Origin: Lycorma delicatula
Lineage: Eukaryota; Arthropoda; Insecta; Hemiptera; Fulgoridae
DNA: 64,000 nt
Assembly (NCBI RefSeq): GCF_047948215.1
Contig: NC_134456.1
Location: 197,110,034-197,174,033, forward strand
Direction of reading: 5' to 3'
A program made the position numbers and the translations under genes. Shown piece after piece: positions 25,880-38,816 of the stretch; the first letter of the stretch is position 1, and each line of letters starts with the position of its first letter. The notes beneath the pieces were generated by a model that had not been told where the DNA came from, did not search any database, and worked only from the letters and a program-made list of their open reading frames with translations.

Positions 25880-27211
25880 ATGATAACTTTGACGGAGCTG
25901 TTAACATGGTTGCTATTGAATCTAAACTTGATGCGATCTCCAATGGTGTACTATCAGCGGCTGAAGTACCCGATTAAATTTCTAAAAGGCATACTTGGGG
26001 TGGCTGAAGTACTCTCACCCTCTTTATTAGGTATTCTCTGGGCTTTCGGAAGTTCCATAGGTGCCTTTCTGCTAAGGGCCTCCGTAATGTTGGAGACATC
26101 ATTTTTGTTTTTACTATATTTTCTTTTTCTAAGCTTTTCTCTATCTTGTCATTTCCGTGCACGGAGATTTTGCTAATTTCAACTTTTGGTTCCGGCTTCT
26201 TCTCTTGCCTGCATTAACAGCTGGTATTTTCTTCTCTCGTTTTAAGCTGTCCTCTCTGGTTGGACGATTCCTATGTTTGTTGTCGACGATACGTTCAACC
26301 ATACTTGCTAACGCTGGAGCCAGTTCCGTAATCACATCTTTTGCATTAAAAGAAACAGCAGGAGATGACAAAGCTTGTGCATATGACATTGTCTTCGGCG
26401 ATCTATTTTTACAATTTTCTTCGGTTCGACGTAGCTCATCTTTTGAGTAGTCTTCATATCATGGATTGCTACCTCTTCTTTATATATTGGACAATTTTTA
26501 GATCTCGCTGAATGACTTCCCTGTCAATTGATGCTCACAGTTGCACCCAGCATGGGGTCATCAGGATGAAGCGCTTCAACACAAAAACAGATCGGTTTAA
26601 AGTGCAACGTTCCGCTATGTGTCCATATCTCTGACATCCAAATCATCGCAATTGCGTCGGGAGGAACGGACTGATGTCTAGTTTGTAAAAAGACATCTTT
26701 TCTAGGCACTTAGTGAATGTCAATACATGCGACGCGGAGGATTGTACTTCTTCATTGCCTCGCGTGTTCAATCGACGACAAGCTGTAACTCCCTATTCAC
26801 TGAGTTCCTCGACGATCTCTACTTCAGTGCAGTTCAACAAGTCCCGGCACGCAACTACACCCTTCGAAGTATTTAGTTTCGTGGGGTAATATTTCAACGT
26901 CTAATAGTCCAGTATTCTTCTCCTTTAACAACCTTGAGGATTGTAATTCGTTGACCGTTTCAGCAAACAGTCCTACTGCAGTCTTTCTTACATCTTTTAC
27001 CGGTCCACCAGTAGCTTCCGTGATGCCTCGGGCTACCACGAAAATTCAACGTTGCCTTTTGGTCGAAAGTTGGTTCGATCCATCTTCTTCATTTCCAAAA
27101 ATTCAACACTCTTCATCCTCTTCACCTGCGAAGAGATTTTTTACGTAGACCCTCTGCCACGGTAATTGTGGATGTTAAAAATTCCATACCCTATATCATC
27201 GTCAGTCGACA
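25880..27211 (-). pseudogene. Jockey-type LINE ORF1 (gag-like), broken
   Basis: The likely start is ATG at 27211 (MSTDDDIGYGIFNIHN). Then, across frames, come ARGITEATGGPVKDVRKTAV and LFAETVNELQSSRLLKEKN (about 27035-26920). A zinc-knuckle stretch FGCQRYGHIAERC lies near 26,600-26,640. SYAQALSSPAVSFNAKDVIT (26389-26330) and a basic tail follow. ORF1 proteins of Jockey-type LINEs bind the element RNA, and Cys-His knuckles late in the protein are typical. Several frameshifts and stops are present. No endonuclease or RT follows on this strand, only the tail at 25.6 kb. Confidence 0.7.
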
Positions 27212-27772
27212 TGTCACAAGTTGCGGGCGGAGAGACAGATAGGCGTGCCTCGGATCATAGATCCTGCCTGGGTTCCCGCAGTCCGCTGCCTCCCACAGAT
27301 TTAACCAGGCCGGGGAGTCAGGTACTACCTGACCCACGATACCGACATCCTAGTGCTCGCACGCAGCAGTATGGGCTCCGATTCCCATGGGACAATCCCT
27401 GCCAAGAACCGAAGCGACTGACTCACTGGACGGCGCAAGACTTCGGCAGAGCAAGCTCACAGCAGCCTACCCTCAACCCGGCTCCACGACAGAGAAGAAG
27501 AATGAGCACTCCCCATCCGCACTCCGCCAAGCGTCGGCAAATAGATCAAGGTCATGCCTCCCACCTCCGCTGCAAACAGCGAAACCGAGAAACACAACCG
27601 CAACTAGCTCGGAGAGCTCGGGACTGCCAATCCCGTACTCCACAGGGAGCTCCTGAGCAAGACAATACCCTGTTGGCCGACACGCCGAAGTACCATGTCG
27701 TTACCCGCCCCGGATGTATACGTAGATATTGTTGTACGGACGTGGGGTTGGATTTATTCGGGGCATTATAAT
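27212..27772 (-). other. GC-rich leader upstream of LINE ORF1
   Basis: About 560 bp of GC-rich, CpG-containing DNA ends sharply at AT-rich sequence near 27,772. Its position directly ahead of the ORF1 start on the minus strand fits a LINE 5' leader with an internal promoter. A 201-codon plus-strand frame (27166-27771) crosses it. It is Pro/Arg/Ser-rich without domains and is best explained by the GC content. Confidence 0.5.
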
Positions 27773-30700
27773 TATTATTATCCTATTTTATATCTCAACT
27801 AAACATCACTTTCAAATCAAAATCCTTTATGCGCTTCATTTTATCACCAATAAATAAATTCAGTGGTTTATAAACCACTTCCGATTCGAATTCCATTAAC
27901 AGGGGGCAGACCATATTATCCAGGAAAATATACTGGCATACTTTCTTTAACTACTTCTCGGAAATATTTTCTAGTTGATTTATTTTTGTTAAATATTTTA
28001 CTGACTTAATATAACTAATGTATTTTTTTTCTTTTTATCTGACGTCCTGAATGCCTTATTAGTAGGATCTGTTATCTATTAATTTTCGTTAACTACACTC
28101 GTCTTTGCTGACTTAAAGATTTTTATTCGGATTTACTACTCTCATGTGATTCATTTGCTCTTGTTGATCGTATACTACATTCGATCTGTACATATTTATG
28201 TAAGATTTTCTCCAACTATATTAATAAGAGGTTACACTGGTGACAAAAGATTCAAACGGCTTCATAAAATTTAATTTTTGATTTTCTTTCCCTACTTTTT
28301 TTTTTTTGAAAACGCAATCAAACAGTTGGTGTTACTAATTAATTCATATTATGTTATGTGCTATGGTGATATGTGCATTTACAGCTTCGCTGCAGGTAGT
28401 TGGATCTTAGATTCAAGGTGACGATTTCAGGATTCAATTTGTAGTTCCTAAATTCAAAAATATAATTTAAGATTTTGAAAAGCAAGAATAACGTAACTTT
28501 CAATTTTTAATTTTATTTAACTAACTCATGAAGATTTTTCTTACTATTTATTTTATCATATAAATCGTAATATTAATTTTAAAAATTGTACGCTTACAAA
28601 AATGTAATATTTTCTGGATTAGAGAAGGAAAATTTTAATTTTCATCATAGATATTCAAGTTCATGAGAATACCTAACATTAAAAGATATAACAACATGAG
28701 TAAGAATTTTTAATAATATTTGTAATGATAGATATCGATATATTTTTAATTCTAACAATTTGAATTTTACAGCAGATCCCTATTGTAATGTCCTTCGGGA
28801 TAATTTCCCAATAACGCAATTAGAAATTCTCCAACAGTAATGGGTTGGAGTATATATATATATGCTTATCTAGTATAAAATAAAAATGAAGATAAATGCT
28901 GAATTCTGGTTTCCATTTAATTTAAGTTAAGCCTAATTCAATTTTATATTAATTAAATAAGTGTTAGTGCATGGGATAAATTTCATGCAAATATTATCGT
29001 ATAATTTATACTTGAAAGAATTATTTTTTTTATTAAATAAAGAAATCAGCAGTTATTCAGGAGAATACGAATGACGGATAGGCTTAAAAAACAGGATTAG
29101 TAACATAAAATATTTGCATTACTTTTAATTAATTGCCTGGGGAAACAAAATTTAATTTGAGTACATGCTTGGTTGTATTTAAAATACCATACTAGTAGTT
29201 AATTTTAATAAAAAAATGTTATTTTTTTATTGTTTTTGTTAAAGGTACAATGGAATCTCGAAAATACATATATTATCTCCAATTAATAATCATTTTTTAA
29301 ATGATTTATAAAGTATAAATTTTAAATTATATTTTCTTTTATATGTAATAAATTATTTATTTTTATTAGAATATGGGTGCTAATAATTTATGATATTAGT
29401 CTGATATAATTATTTTGTAGCTGTATCTCTGTTTTTATTAGTTCATCATATTATATTTATATCGTAAAATCAGCTTATTTATAATATAAAATTATTTAAT
29501 TTTTTTCATAAATCAGACTTCAATAGTTTTATATATTACGCTTTCTTTATAAACTCAGTGTTGTTCCACTCAATATTTCGTTCATATCTTCGATTATTAG
29601 ATCCGGCTAAAAGTTTTACATCTATCATTTCCTTCCATTACAGAATTAGTTAATCCTATGTTCCGGTATATAGGCTACTCCAAGCTAATTTTCCTATGAG
29701 AAATTACCACAATTTATATCTTTACTTACATGATTTATAACAAAACAAATCAGTCCATTTAAAGTTGTAAAATTGTATCAACCTGTTTAGTTTAAAGATA
29801 ATTTTGTAACATCACACTTCGGAAACCTTTATTACTTAATTTTATTATTTTATATTTACTATTTATTATTACTTTAAATATATCAAAAAAAAAAAAAAAA
29901 ACAGGAAAGATGTTCTAATTTCTTTGAGCATTTCAACAGTTTTAAAATGAACCTCTAGTATCAGAAAATGTAGAAAATTAATTCTATCCTTCCAACCTTA
30001 CTTACGTTATTATTTATATACAGCACTGACTTAATTTTTTATCTTAACATAAATGATAATAAAGGAATAATGTTAAATAATATAAAAAGAGTTTTGTTAG
30101 TATTGAAGAAGTAAAGACTTTCACAATTATAAAAAAAGTTAGAATAAAATAAGAGTGTAAGAACAAAGGACATGTTCTCTTTTTTTATAATAAATAGAAT
30201 AAATTCCTTTAATACTCAAGATACTAAACCAATTTTTATAATTAACATTAGGTTAAATTGTTTGTCAGATATAAACGTCTAATGCTTACACACGATGTAG
30301 ACGTCTGTAACCATTTTTGGATTTTTAAGTTCGGGGAAAATTATGAGAATATGAAATTGGAGGAATAATTTAGTAAACGATAGAAGTATCCATTTTATTG
30401 CAGAGGGATTTTATTCTCTTTGCTAAACAAGGAAAGCTTGACATATGTATATATCTGTTTTATCAATGTTATTTTTTCTATACTTTGTTTATTCTTAGTA
30501 ATTTTATTACTACTTTGTTTATTCTTAGTAATTTTATTACTAACTTAAAAACTTCATGAGAAAATCACGGTAAACATCAATCACACAAAATTATAATGTC
30601 AAAATAAATTTGGCTTCATTTTTTTATAAAAAAAAATTTATCTAAACAAAATCAGGTAATGAAAAAAAATAATAGTGTAAGGTAAATAGGATATGTTTTA

Positions 30701-33410
30701 AAATAATTACCGAACCTGAATTTTTGTGTTTTAAACAATCTATTCATAGTTACAGTACATACACTTTTACATTATTAAATTGGCGAAGATGGAAAAACAA
30801 TTTCATAAGTGAGAAATAGTTTAAACATGAACCAGCTTGGTCATAACAAAATCATTATTTATTCCCCTCTATATCAAACCCATTTTTTCTTTATTTATTC
30901 ATTTTATATAAATAAGAACTATTTATTTGAAATTAATGTTAAATTTCTTTGTTGGAGGCTAACAAATAATTCCGGAGACTTACCCATATATTAATTAATT
31001 TTACATTAAATTCGTACTGGCGTTTGTTCCTAAAAAAAAACGAAATAATAATATGAAAACTTACTGTCGTTTAAAATTATTGAAAAATTAATAAATATTT
31101 CTAACAATGAAATTATAATTTATTGTTTCTATCTGATCATAAGCATTTTTCAATTCAGTTAGTTAAAAAATTATATTTTCTTATTCATACCACACGTTTT
31201 ATCAATTTATTAAAAATAAATACATTTTTGTCCAGAAAAATCCATATTTTATTTAAAATTGTTTACTGAGAACAATAATAATTACAAATAAAATTAAAAA
31301 AAAGAAACATGAACGCAAACGATCGTCATTATTCATTTATTTTACGTTTTCTACTGTTATTATATTATTAATTCCGTTAAAACGATTGGAAATATGAGTT
31401 CATACCAATTCCCTAGTGAAATTATATTCTGCATTATTAATATGTTTCTAAATCGGAAAATATATTTCTAAAAAAAATTTTTATTTTACAAAATTCCAAA
31501 AAAATGTTAAATTTGATCAGCTTACATCAACAGGTTTGATTACCGCTTTTATTTTTACTACTTTTATTGCCGCTTATTCTGAAAATTGTGATTGTCGAAA
31601 ATTGTGTTTGTAACAGCTGTTCAAAATTTAATTAAAATCAGTTTTTTTTAGTTTTTTTTTTATAACAGGATTGTAAAAATTAGAAAGCTTCAAATAAAGA
31701 TATATGGTCATTATAATTTAAGTTTAAGAAAAACAAAAAACTAATTTTTTTTCTTTATTTTGTGTGTTTACTCGTTTTATTTGTTTCTTAATGCAGAACT
31801 AATAAATAGAAACAAAAAAACAATTCCAGTAAATGTTAATACATTTAGTGAAGGTGAGGCTATTGCAGTATGAGGAGGAGCCTCCTTCTGCGTAAACAGC
31901 AATCGTTAAAATATGGCGTGAGCTTCGTATGTTGGGAAGCCTTACTCCCACTATGTTTGCGCGTGACACGAAAAGAGGCGAAATTTACTCATCAAAATTA
32001 TGTCTTTTTGAGAAAGTGTATATAGTCTAAGGATAACTGATAAACATTCCTATCAGTTCAGTAAAGAAAGTTTGAATTAAGAGGTTTCCTACTAGTTTGT
32101 ACGCTGAACCAAATACACTGTTGCAAATTGGTCTATAAAGCCCTCCAATATGTAGGTAATACTTACTCCAACAAGCGATACCTTCTTTTTATATACTGTA
32201 GGTTGTAAAATGATCGTCGTTAAGATAAGAGAAAGTAATTATTGCGTGTCTCTTCTACATGATACGTAAAATGTGGTTTTATATTTGTTAAATTTTTTTT
32301 AAAAAGATTTGGAATACAGATTCAACAATAACCTTCATACCGCTTTCTGTGAAAAACAATATTTTATACACTGCCAATTTGTTCTACGACGTAATAAAGG
32401 AAGCGTTAAACATTATTATACAAATTTTCTTGTTCAACTTATAAAACATATCACATTTGTCTGTCAGGAGAAGTACAGCTAAATTACATAATTATATTTA
32501 TTTTTCTTTCGAAATAACATAAAAACTCCTTTGGTTGGGTAAATATTTGATAGAACGTAAATAAAATGGGTATTATAAATAAAAAAGAACATCTTACAAT
32601 TAAATAAGTTTGGTTATTTAAATATTTTTAACTACAACTAGAACCATTACAATTTAAGCAGTACGTGTCAATGAATAGTAAGATAGTGGCATATCATGCA
32701 TTACTCTGGAATTATTTACTAAAGGGCTTGAATCATAAAAATGTTAATGGCCTTTGGTAATAAAGAATATACCATTTTGTTTTATGGATATTTTAATTTT
32801 ACAATCTGTAGATTTTAAATATATACTCAACAAGCTTTCATAAATTTGACACATTACCTTCTTTCCAAAAAAAAGAGATAATTACTATTATTGCTGATTA
32901 CTATTATTATTATTATTATTGTTTTAATTAAATGTTATACATAAGACGTTTAAAGAAAGGGATAATAGACTAGTAAAATTTGTTTATCTTTTTTATTTGT
33001 ATCAAGAGTTAAAATAAAAAATATTATTAACGCTGATTTATTGGTAACCTGTAGAACTGAGACACTAACATTCCTGTTTAAAATTAATATCTAGCACGTT
33101 CGATCCTTTGAAATGATGATATATGTTTATCTAAAGTTATTCGAAATAATTTCAATATAAATTTCCAACTAATTTTCGTCAAAATCTGAAAAATATTTTG
33201 ATAGTGTGTTTTAAACATAACAAGACATGTCGTTTTTACCGTTAAAATTATATTAAACCTCTTTATTAAGTACTTTGTAGAAACTTTTAAAACCTACGTA
33301 GCAGTTTTTGCATGTGGGCGAGCGGTTGGCGTTGTGACACTGAGCCTTAATGTGCCCCTTTTAGTATTCCCATTCACACTCTCTCTTTTAGTTATATGAC
33401 ATACGATCAC
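27773..33410. other. Long AT-rich stretch, no gene recognised
   Basis: No coding region or element is recognised. A run of 18 or so A lies near 29,884. A more balanced patch at about 31850-32000 and one at 33300-33380 (GGGCGAGCGGTTGGCG) have no family I can name. ATT simple sequence lies near 32895-32922. Confidence 0.55.
30481..30540. repeat. Exact 30-bp tandem duplication
   Basis: The 30 bases at 30481-30510 (beginning TACTTTGTTTATTC) are repeated without change at 30511-30540. The lack of any difference suggests a recent slippage-type duplication. Confidence 0.95.
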
Positions 33411-33437
33411 CTCTCTCTCTCTCTCTCTGTATATATG

Positions 33438-33514
<77 letters not shown>
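33411..33514. repeat. Compound (CT)n-(TA)n microsatellite
   Basis: A CT tract at 33411-33428 passes through GTATATATGTATG into about 73 bp of uninterrupted TA. Confidence 0.95.
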
Positions 33515-33518
<4 letters not shown>

Positions 33519-33984
33519 CTGGTGAATTCATGAAAACCATCCAGGATTTTCAAAGGCAATACATTTAATTTTCTAAATTATATTTAATTCTTATCTAAAA
33601 AAGTATCATTTATTTAAATTTAATTCGATTTGTATATGAATTCAAAATATTATAAATATAGAAGATAGAATATTCGATTTGAATATAGAATCATAACAAC
33701 AGATATTCTGGAGTGTCATAACTACAAATCAAATAATTAGTTATTACTTTTACACACAAAATCAACAGTTTTATTCAATACTTCATAGCAAGATTAATAT
33801 AACATTTACATATTTAACATTAATATTTATTCAAGAGTTATATTCAATAAGTAGAAATCTTTATTTATTTACTTTGGGATTCAACATACATACTAATACA
33901 AAAATAAAGTAGTACATAACAGATAATGTAATTCAACATAATGTAGAACAGTTTGTTATATTTATAACAATAAATAAAAATAAC
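33515..33984. other. AT-rich stretch, no gene recognised
   Basis: Nothing recognisable. Confidence 0.6.
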
Positions 33985-34145
33985 TTTTTTTTGTTATGAA
34001 AGAGCGGGATGACCATAACTATCAACAGTTGTGGTCATTAGTCGGTCGAAATTGGTAGAGTATGAAAAGATAGAATACCTGACCGGGATTTGAACACGAG
34101 ACCTCCGCACGAAATGCTGAGACGCTACCTACTCAGCCAAGGAGT
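33985..34145 (-). mobile_element. SINE-2 copy, head to tail
   Basis: Minus strand: a head with GGCTGAGTAGGTAGCGTCTC (A-box side) and GTGTTCAAATCCCGGTCAGG (B-box side), then a TTTTCATACTCTACC phrase, then the tail ACTAATGACCACAACTGTTG and an A run at about 33,990. It is the most complete SINE-2 copy in the window and shows the tail phrase that occurs alone at 25.57 and 55.19 kb. Confidence 0.7.
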
Positions 34146-37100
34146 AGCCAATAAGGTCGACTAAGTAGTAAAAGTAAATTTTCTACGTAAACATCAATCC
34201 AGTTTTTTTTTAACTAGTCACTTTTCTGTACCTCTTGCGTTCAACCTTTGATCTCCGCTTCAGCATACTGAGAAATAATTAATGATTTTATTAACATTGT
34301 TTTGTACAGATATACATGTGCACATAATTTTGAAAATAATCCACTAACAATGGGAAAAAACCTTCGCAAGTATTTTTTAGAATTTCAATAAAGTATATGT
34401 AATGATTTCACGCTCGTGTTTACGTAAAATATTACAAATATATACAAATAAAACATATACTTTGCTCCTTACCAATGAAATAAAAATTCAAAAATAGAAA
34501 CAAAATTGTGACAAAACTTTATAGGTTTTCATTTTTTTCCACTTAAAATTTTTTCATGAATTACTGGGTCGCTAATCTAGATAAATTTCTAGATTTTTGA
34601 AATTCAGAATTTAAAGGAAATTAATTTTTTATTCATTACCTTTGAAATTAATTTTTTAAACCGGCTTTTTATTAATTCCTCGATAACAAATGAATATATC
34701 AATTTGATTTTCGGTATGCGTCATGTGAATATCTAAAACCTGATTTCTATATTTTTATGAAATTCGACCTTAAAAGGGATGAAGAAAGGTAAAAATGTTG
34801 AATATTGATTGAAAATCTTTCCCATTTCCGACTATATTAAACGAATTATTCAGTAGATTTGGGCTCGAAAATACTGTTCGGATAAATATCTCAAATTCAT
34901 TTTTTTTTTTTTTTGAATTTTTAAGGAGTGTGACGTTGTACAGCGCGGCGGCAACCAACGCAGCCACTGCCATTGTTACTGTATGTTCAACCCGACTAGG
35001 TACACATGCCTCCGGTTACATGACAAAAACATAAAATAAAAAAAAACTGACCGCGACGGAAAACGTAAGTAACCACATAGAGCGGGCGAAGCCGCGACGG
35101 AGATGCTAATTTTCCAAACTATATCAGTATATTTTCATTATTTCATTATCATGCCACACCTTAATGTGTTACGTGTGACTTAAACAAAATTTTTTTCAAA
35201 TTTTATTTAATTATAATTCAAGAGACTGAACTATGTGAATCGGTTGAGTTGTTTTTTAATGTAAAATATTTATTTTAAGAAAATGAGAACCATATATAAC
35301 ACCATCTTGATAATAGAATCAAGAGCTACAATTTTCTGAAAGCCTTGTTTATTAGTCCTATACTTGCAATTGACGTGGACCTTTTTGTTATTTTTCATTA
35401 TTATTGTTCCGAGACGTTACGTGACACCAGTACACCACATAATAGGACAGCCGATGATGACGGAGGGAAAGACATAAAACAAGTAATCACAAACACTCAC
35501 TCACACAAGTTTGTTCCGGATCCGCTGAGGGAATTGGATTCAATTTTTCAATGTGATTAGAAAATTTCTAATCACATTGCGGTAGTTTTTACCGACTTTT
35601 CGAAAAAAACTACGGTATTACTTTCGGTATTACCGTATTACCCGGTAAGATTGGGGATGAAATTGAATTTTCTTTGCGTTTTGAGGTATGAGAAGTACAA
35701 AAATACCATTCACTTAAAATGTAATTCCCTTTTATATATATGTATATATGTAGAGGCCTGTGTGTAAAATTTGTGGCTGAAAAATTCCATAACTAAGAGA
35801 TTAATTTCATTGAAATTTAGATATTCTGTAGTTGTGTATTTAAGTTGTGCTTGTGAAAATTTGATGAATACTGGTTCAGCTAAACTCAATTTAAGGTCGG
35901 CAACAGAAAAAATAACCTCAATTTGTGGTTATGTTGACTTTGTATTGGTGTATTTTTCATACGCGCTTTGCAATGAGTCATAGCGGTAAGCGAGTTTAAA
36001 CTTGATGCTTGTGTGTAGTGTCTACTCGTTATTTTTAATTATTTCATAAAATTGCGGTTATAATAATTTAATTTTCTTATAAACAAAAAATAAATTTTAA
36101 TTTTAAATAAGAAAAAAAATTACACCTCTTTTAGTTATCTCATTTAAGTTATGGTTTGCATATTTCTTTAGCAAAAAATTTTACAAAGAAAAAACGAAAG
36201 AACTTTTTTAACTCTTAACTGTTTCTACCTGCATATATTAAAAATATTATTTTTCTTTATGAATTCGGTTAGTATTTAATTTGAAATATGCTAATTTTTT
36301 TTAAGATGAATTTATTTATTATCATGATCTGAGTCTCATATTAACGAACCGAAATTAGTATTTAACTAAAATTTTATTTTAGTTTTCATTTATAATGTAC
36401 AGATTACATATGTATTTTTAATATCTTATTTTTTCCACACTGCTCGCGATTAATAATGATAAATTCTAATTATATATTTATACTTAATACTGTAGATCTT
36501 CTAAACTACTATAATTTAATTTAATGTTTGTTTTCAGAGTACGAACGTCTTAAAATAAATTTTTATCTCCTTTTTATATGAATCTACCTTTCAATGAAAT
36601 TAGAATCTCCTCAGTTCAGTAACACAGATTAACTTTGACACCCGTCAATGAAGATACTAAAACTAACTTAAGACAACTGTTGTCGGGTATAGTAGCTTCT
36701 TATAATCTTCATCACTTACAAAGTAAACCGTAACTTCATCACTTTCAAAATAAACCAGAAATCCTGAAAACCGCAGAACACAATTTAGAAGAAAAAATTG
36801 TTTTCAAAAATTTTAAATAACTTGTTAAAATTTGAATGAATATAAAAATAAATTATTAGTACAAATTTTAATTAGACTTATTTTATAATGTGTTAGAAAA
36901 CAAAAGATAAAAAATCTCATATTTCTATATTTATCGTTAAAATGTAATATTCAAGGATCACATGATCCGGTACGTGTAGTGATATATTTTGAAAAACAAT
37001 AAATGGTCATAAATCCCCATACGATAGTCATCAGAACGCTGGACACGAAGCCAACATTTCCGTGTTTGGAAACAGTGCAGGACGTGAGTCCCTAACTCCA

Positions 37101-38170
37101 TACAAATCACTGCAGCTTTTCTCTGTAAAAAAAATTATTATCTCACATTCATAAATGAATCATTTTGTTCAAGGATTCCGAATAATAATCGTTTTAATAA
37201 TAATTTCCCTAAAGAACTTACAAATTGTTTATGTATAAATATTTTTGTAATCAAATATAAATTTCTTTTTATTTAATTAATATATTGATTTAGGTTAATT
37301 CAATGAAACTTATTAATGATTTTTTTTTTTATTAAATGTAATAACACGTTTTAAAAATTAAACTGTATAAAATAGTAATACTGATGCAAGATGATTCACT
37401 GTAAAACAAACATGCTATGTACTTAATTTTTATCTTATAAACAATTTAATCTATATGCTTTTAGATTATGCTTTTTACTTAATATGCTTTTCAGGAAAAA
37501 ACCACTTGAAAATACTATCCACGTGATACTAATCGTGTGGATAGTAGTATTAATAATAGTATTTCCATTAGTCGTATCGTAAAAGTTTTTAGTATCTTCT
37601 CAGATGATAAACTCTCGTGGATGGATCTAATTTATTTCATTTTCAACAAGTTCAAATCATATTTCTCGGTTTGAAACATATTAATAACAGAAAACTTGCC
37701 CGATACGTTCATTTACATCCGAAATATACTTAATTTCAGCGCTTCTTCAAAATGTTAGATTGAGTTTTCAGAATATTAAAATGACAAGCCAACTCATTCT
37801 TTGGCATCAGTCAATTGAGCCATGTAAATCGATATTTCAAAAAAAATATATTAAACCAAGTGACAGATTTTTGCTTGCGACTAAATAATTTTTCAGCTTT
37901 TTAGAAGTTGAAATATTATTACGCTATCAAAATGATTTACTTACGAGTTTATTTGAAATTAGATTAAAGATTTGATTTGTTATTATTAAAAAAATACTCT
38001 GTAGATTGAGTTTTTATACTGATTTTATATATTTGTATTAAATCAACAATCACGTTTTAAGTATACTTAAATATTTATTCAAATATATTTCAGCGCCTTC
38101 AAAAAGTTCATTTTATTACGTACAGTTTAAAAAGAAAGTGTATTTATTTTGTTTTTAAAGAAAGAGTTTG
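34146..38170. other. AT-rich stretch with small repeat scraps
   Basis: A GC-richer patch at 34925-35110 ends in GAGCGGGCGAAGCCGCGACG, a wording common at the ends of insect non-coding repeats. A TACCGACTTTTCG phrase at about 35,590 echoes the possible element ends at 24.9 and 25.4 kb. Open frames at 35345-35560 and 35771-35983 show no domain. Confidence 0.45.
35549..35579. repeat. Perfect 15-bp hairpin, one-base loop
   Basis: CAATGTGATTAGAAA is followed after a single A by its exact reverse complement. So tight a loop suggests a snap-back copying event. Confidence 0.9.
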
Positions 38171-38210
38171 AAAGTTCAAGCTAAGATGAATCAAAGTTAG
38201 CTTGAACTTT
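38171..38210. repeat. Perfect 14-bp inverted repeat, 12-base loop
   Basis: AAAGTTCAAGCTAA and its exact complement flank a 12-base loop, immediately upstream of the Jockey scrap. Confidence 0.9.
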
Positions 38211-38565
38211 CCGCGGTACCTTTAACCTGAAAGGTTCATGTGAAGAAGAAGAGAAAGTAACTTAACATGAAATTCAAGGAAACATTCTGGTTGTTGGGCA
38301 GGAGGTCTGAGTTATTTTTGTCTAATAAACTACTTTTATACTTAGCAATTTTGAAACCAATATGGACATACGGCGTCCAACTTTGGGGCACGGCAAGCAG
38401 GACAAATGTTGAAATAATGTAGTGGTTTCGGAAAAAAACTAACGAGGTTTATAACTGAAGCGTCGCGGTTTGCTAATAACAATGAAATCCATGGATGTTG
38501 GGTCGACGTTACTCGTGCACAGAAATATAGAATGAAAATTTTAAAGCGTTTGAAAAATGTCATAC
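38211..38565 (+). pseudogene. Jockey-type LINE RT carboxy-terminal fragment
   Basis: The plus-strand frame reads FWLLGRRSELFLSNKLLLY, LAILKPIWTYGVQLWGTAS, then RTNVEIM and a stop. This is the thumb region of Jockey-clade RTs and overlaps the parts kept at 2.7 and 6.5 kb. It is truncated on both sides and contains stops. Confidence 0.85.
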
Positions 38566-38628
38566 CTGAATGGGATTCAAACGTACAACTTTCCGGATGA
38601 AAGGCTGAGACGCTACCATGAATCAATT
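38566..38628 (-). mobile_element. SINE-2 tRNA-like head fragment
   Basis: On the minus strand, GGTAGCGTCTCAGCCTTTCA precedes GTTTGAATCCCATTCAGG-like B-box sequence. It sits against the end of the Jockey scrap and is truncated. Confidence 0.55.
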
Positions 38629-38775
38629 AAATTTTTTTTAAAAATAGATTTAAAAACGGTAATTACAAAATTTAAAATTACTGGAAAAATTTAATTAATA
38701 TAAATAATAGTAAATGGTTTTTAACAATTCAAAATTCGGAACTGGACAATAACCGATTAACGTTTTAAAACCATA

Positions 38776-38778
<3 letters not shown>

Positions 38779-38815
<37 letters not shown>
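38779..38815. repeat. (AT)n microsatellite
   Basis: An uninterrupted AT dinucleotide tract. Confidence 0.95.

Positions 38816-38816
<1 letters not shown>

Noticed and set aside
27166..27771. A 201-codon plus-strand frame, Pro/Arg/Ser-rich
   Set aside because: It lies antisense to the LINE leader and ORF1 start. The GC-rich leader makes stops rare, and there is no domain.
33305..33345. tRNA-like A box (GGGCGAGCGGTTGGCG)
   Set aside because: No B box at the right distance and no matching repeat in the window.
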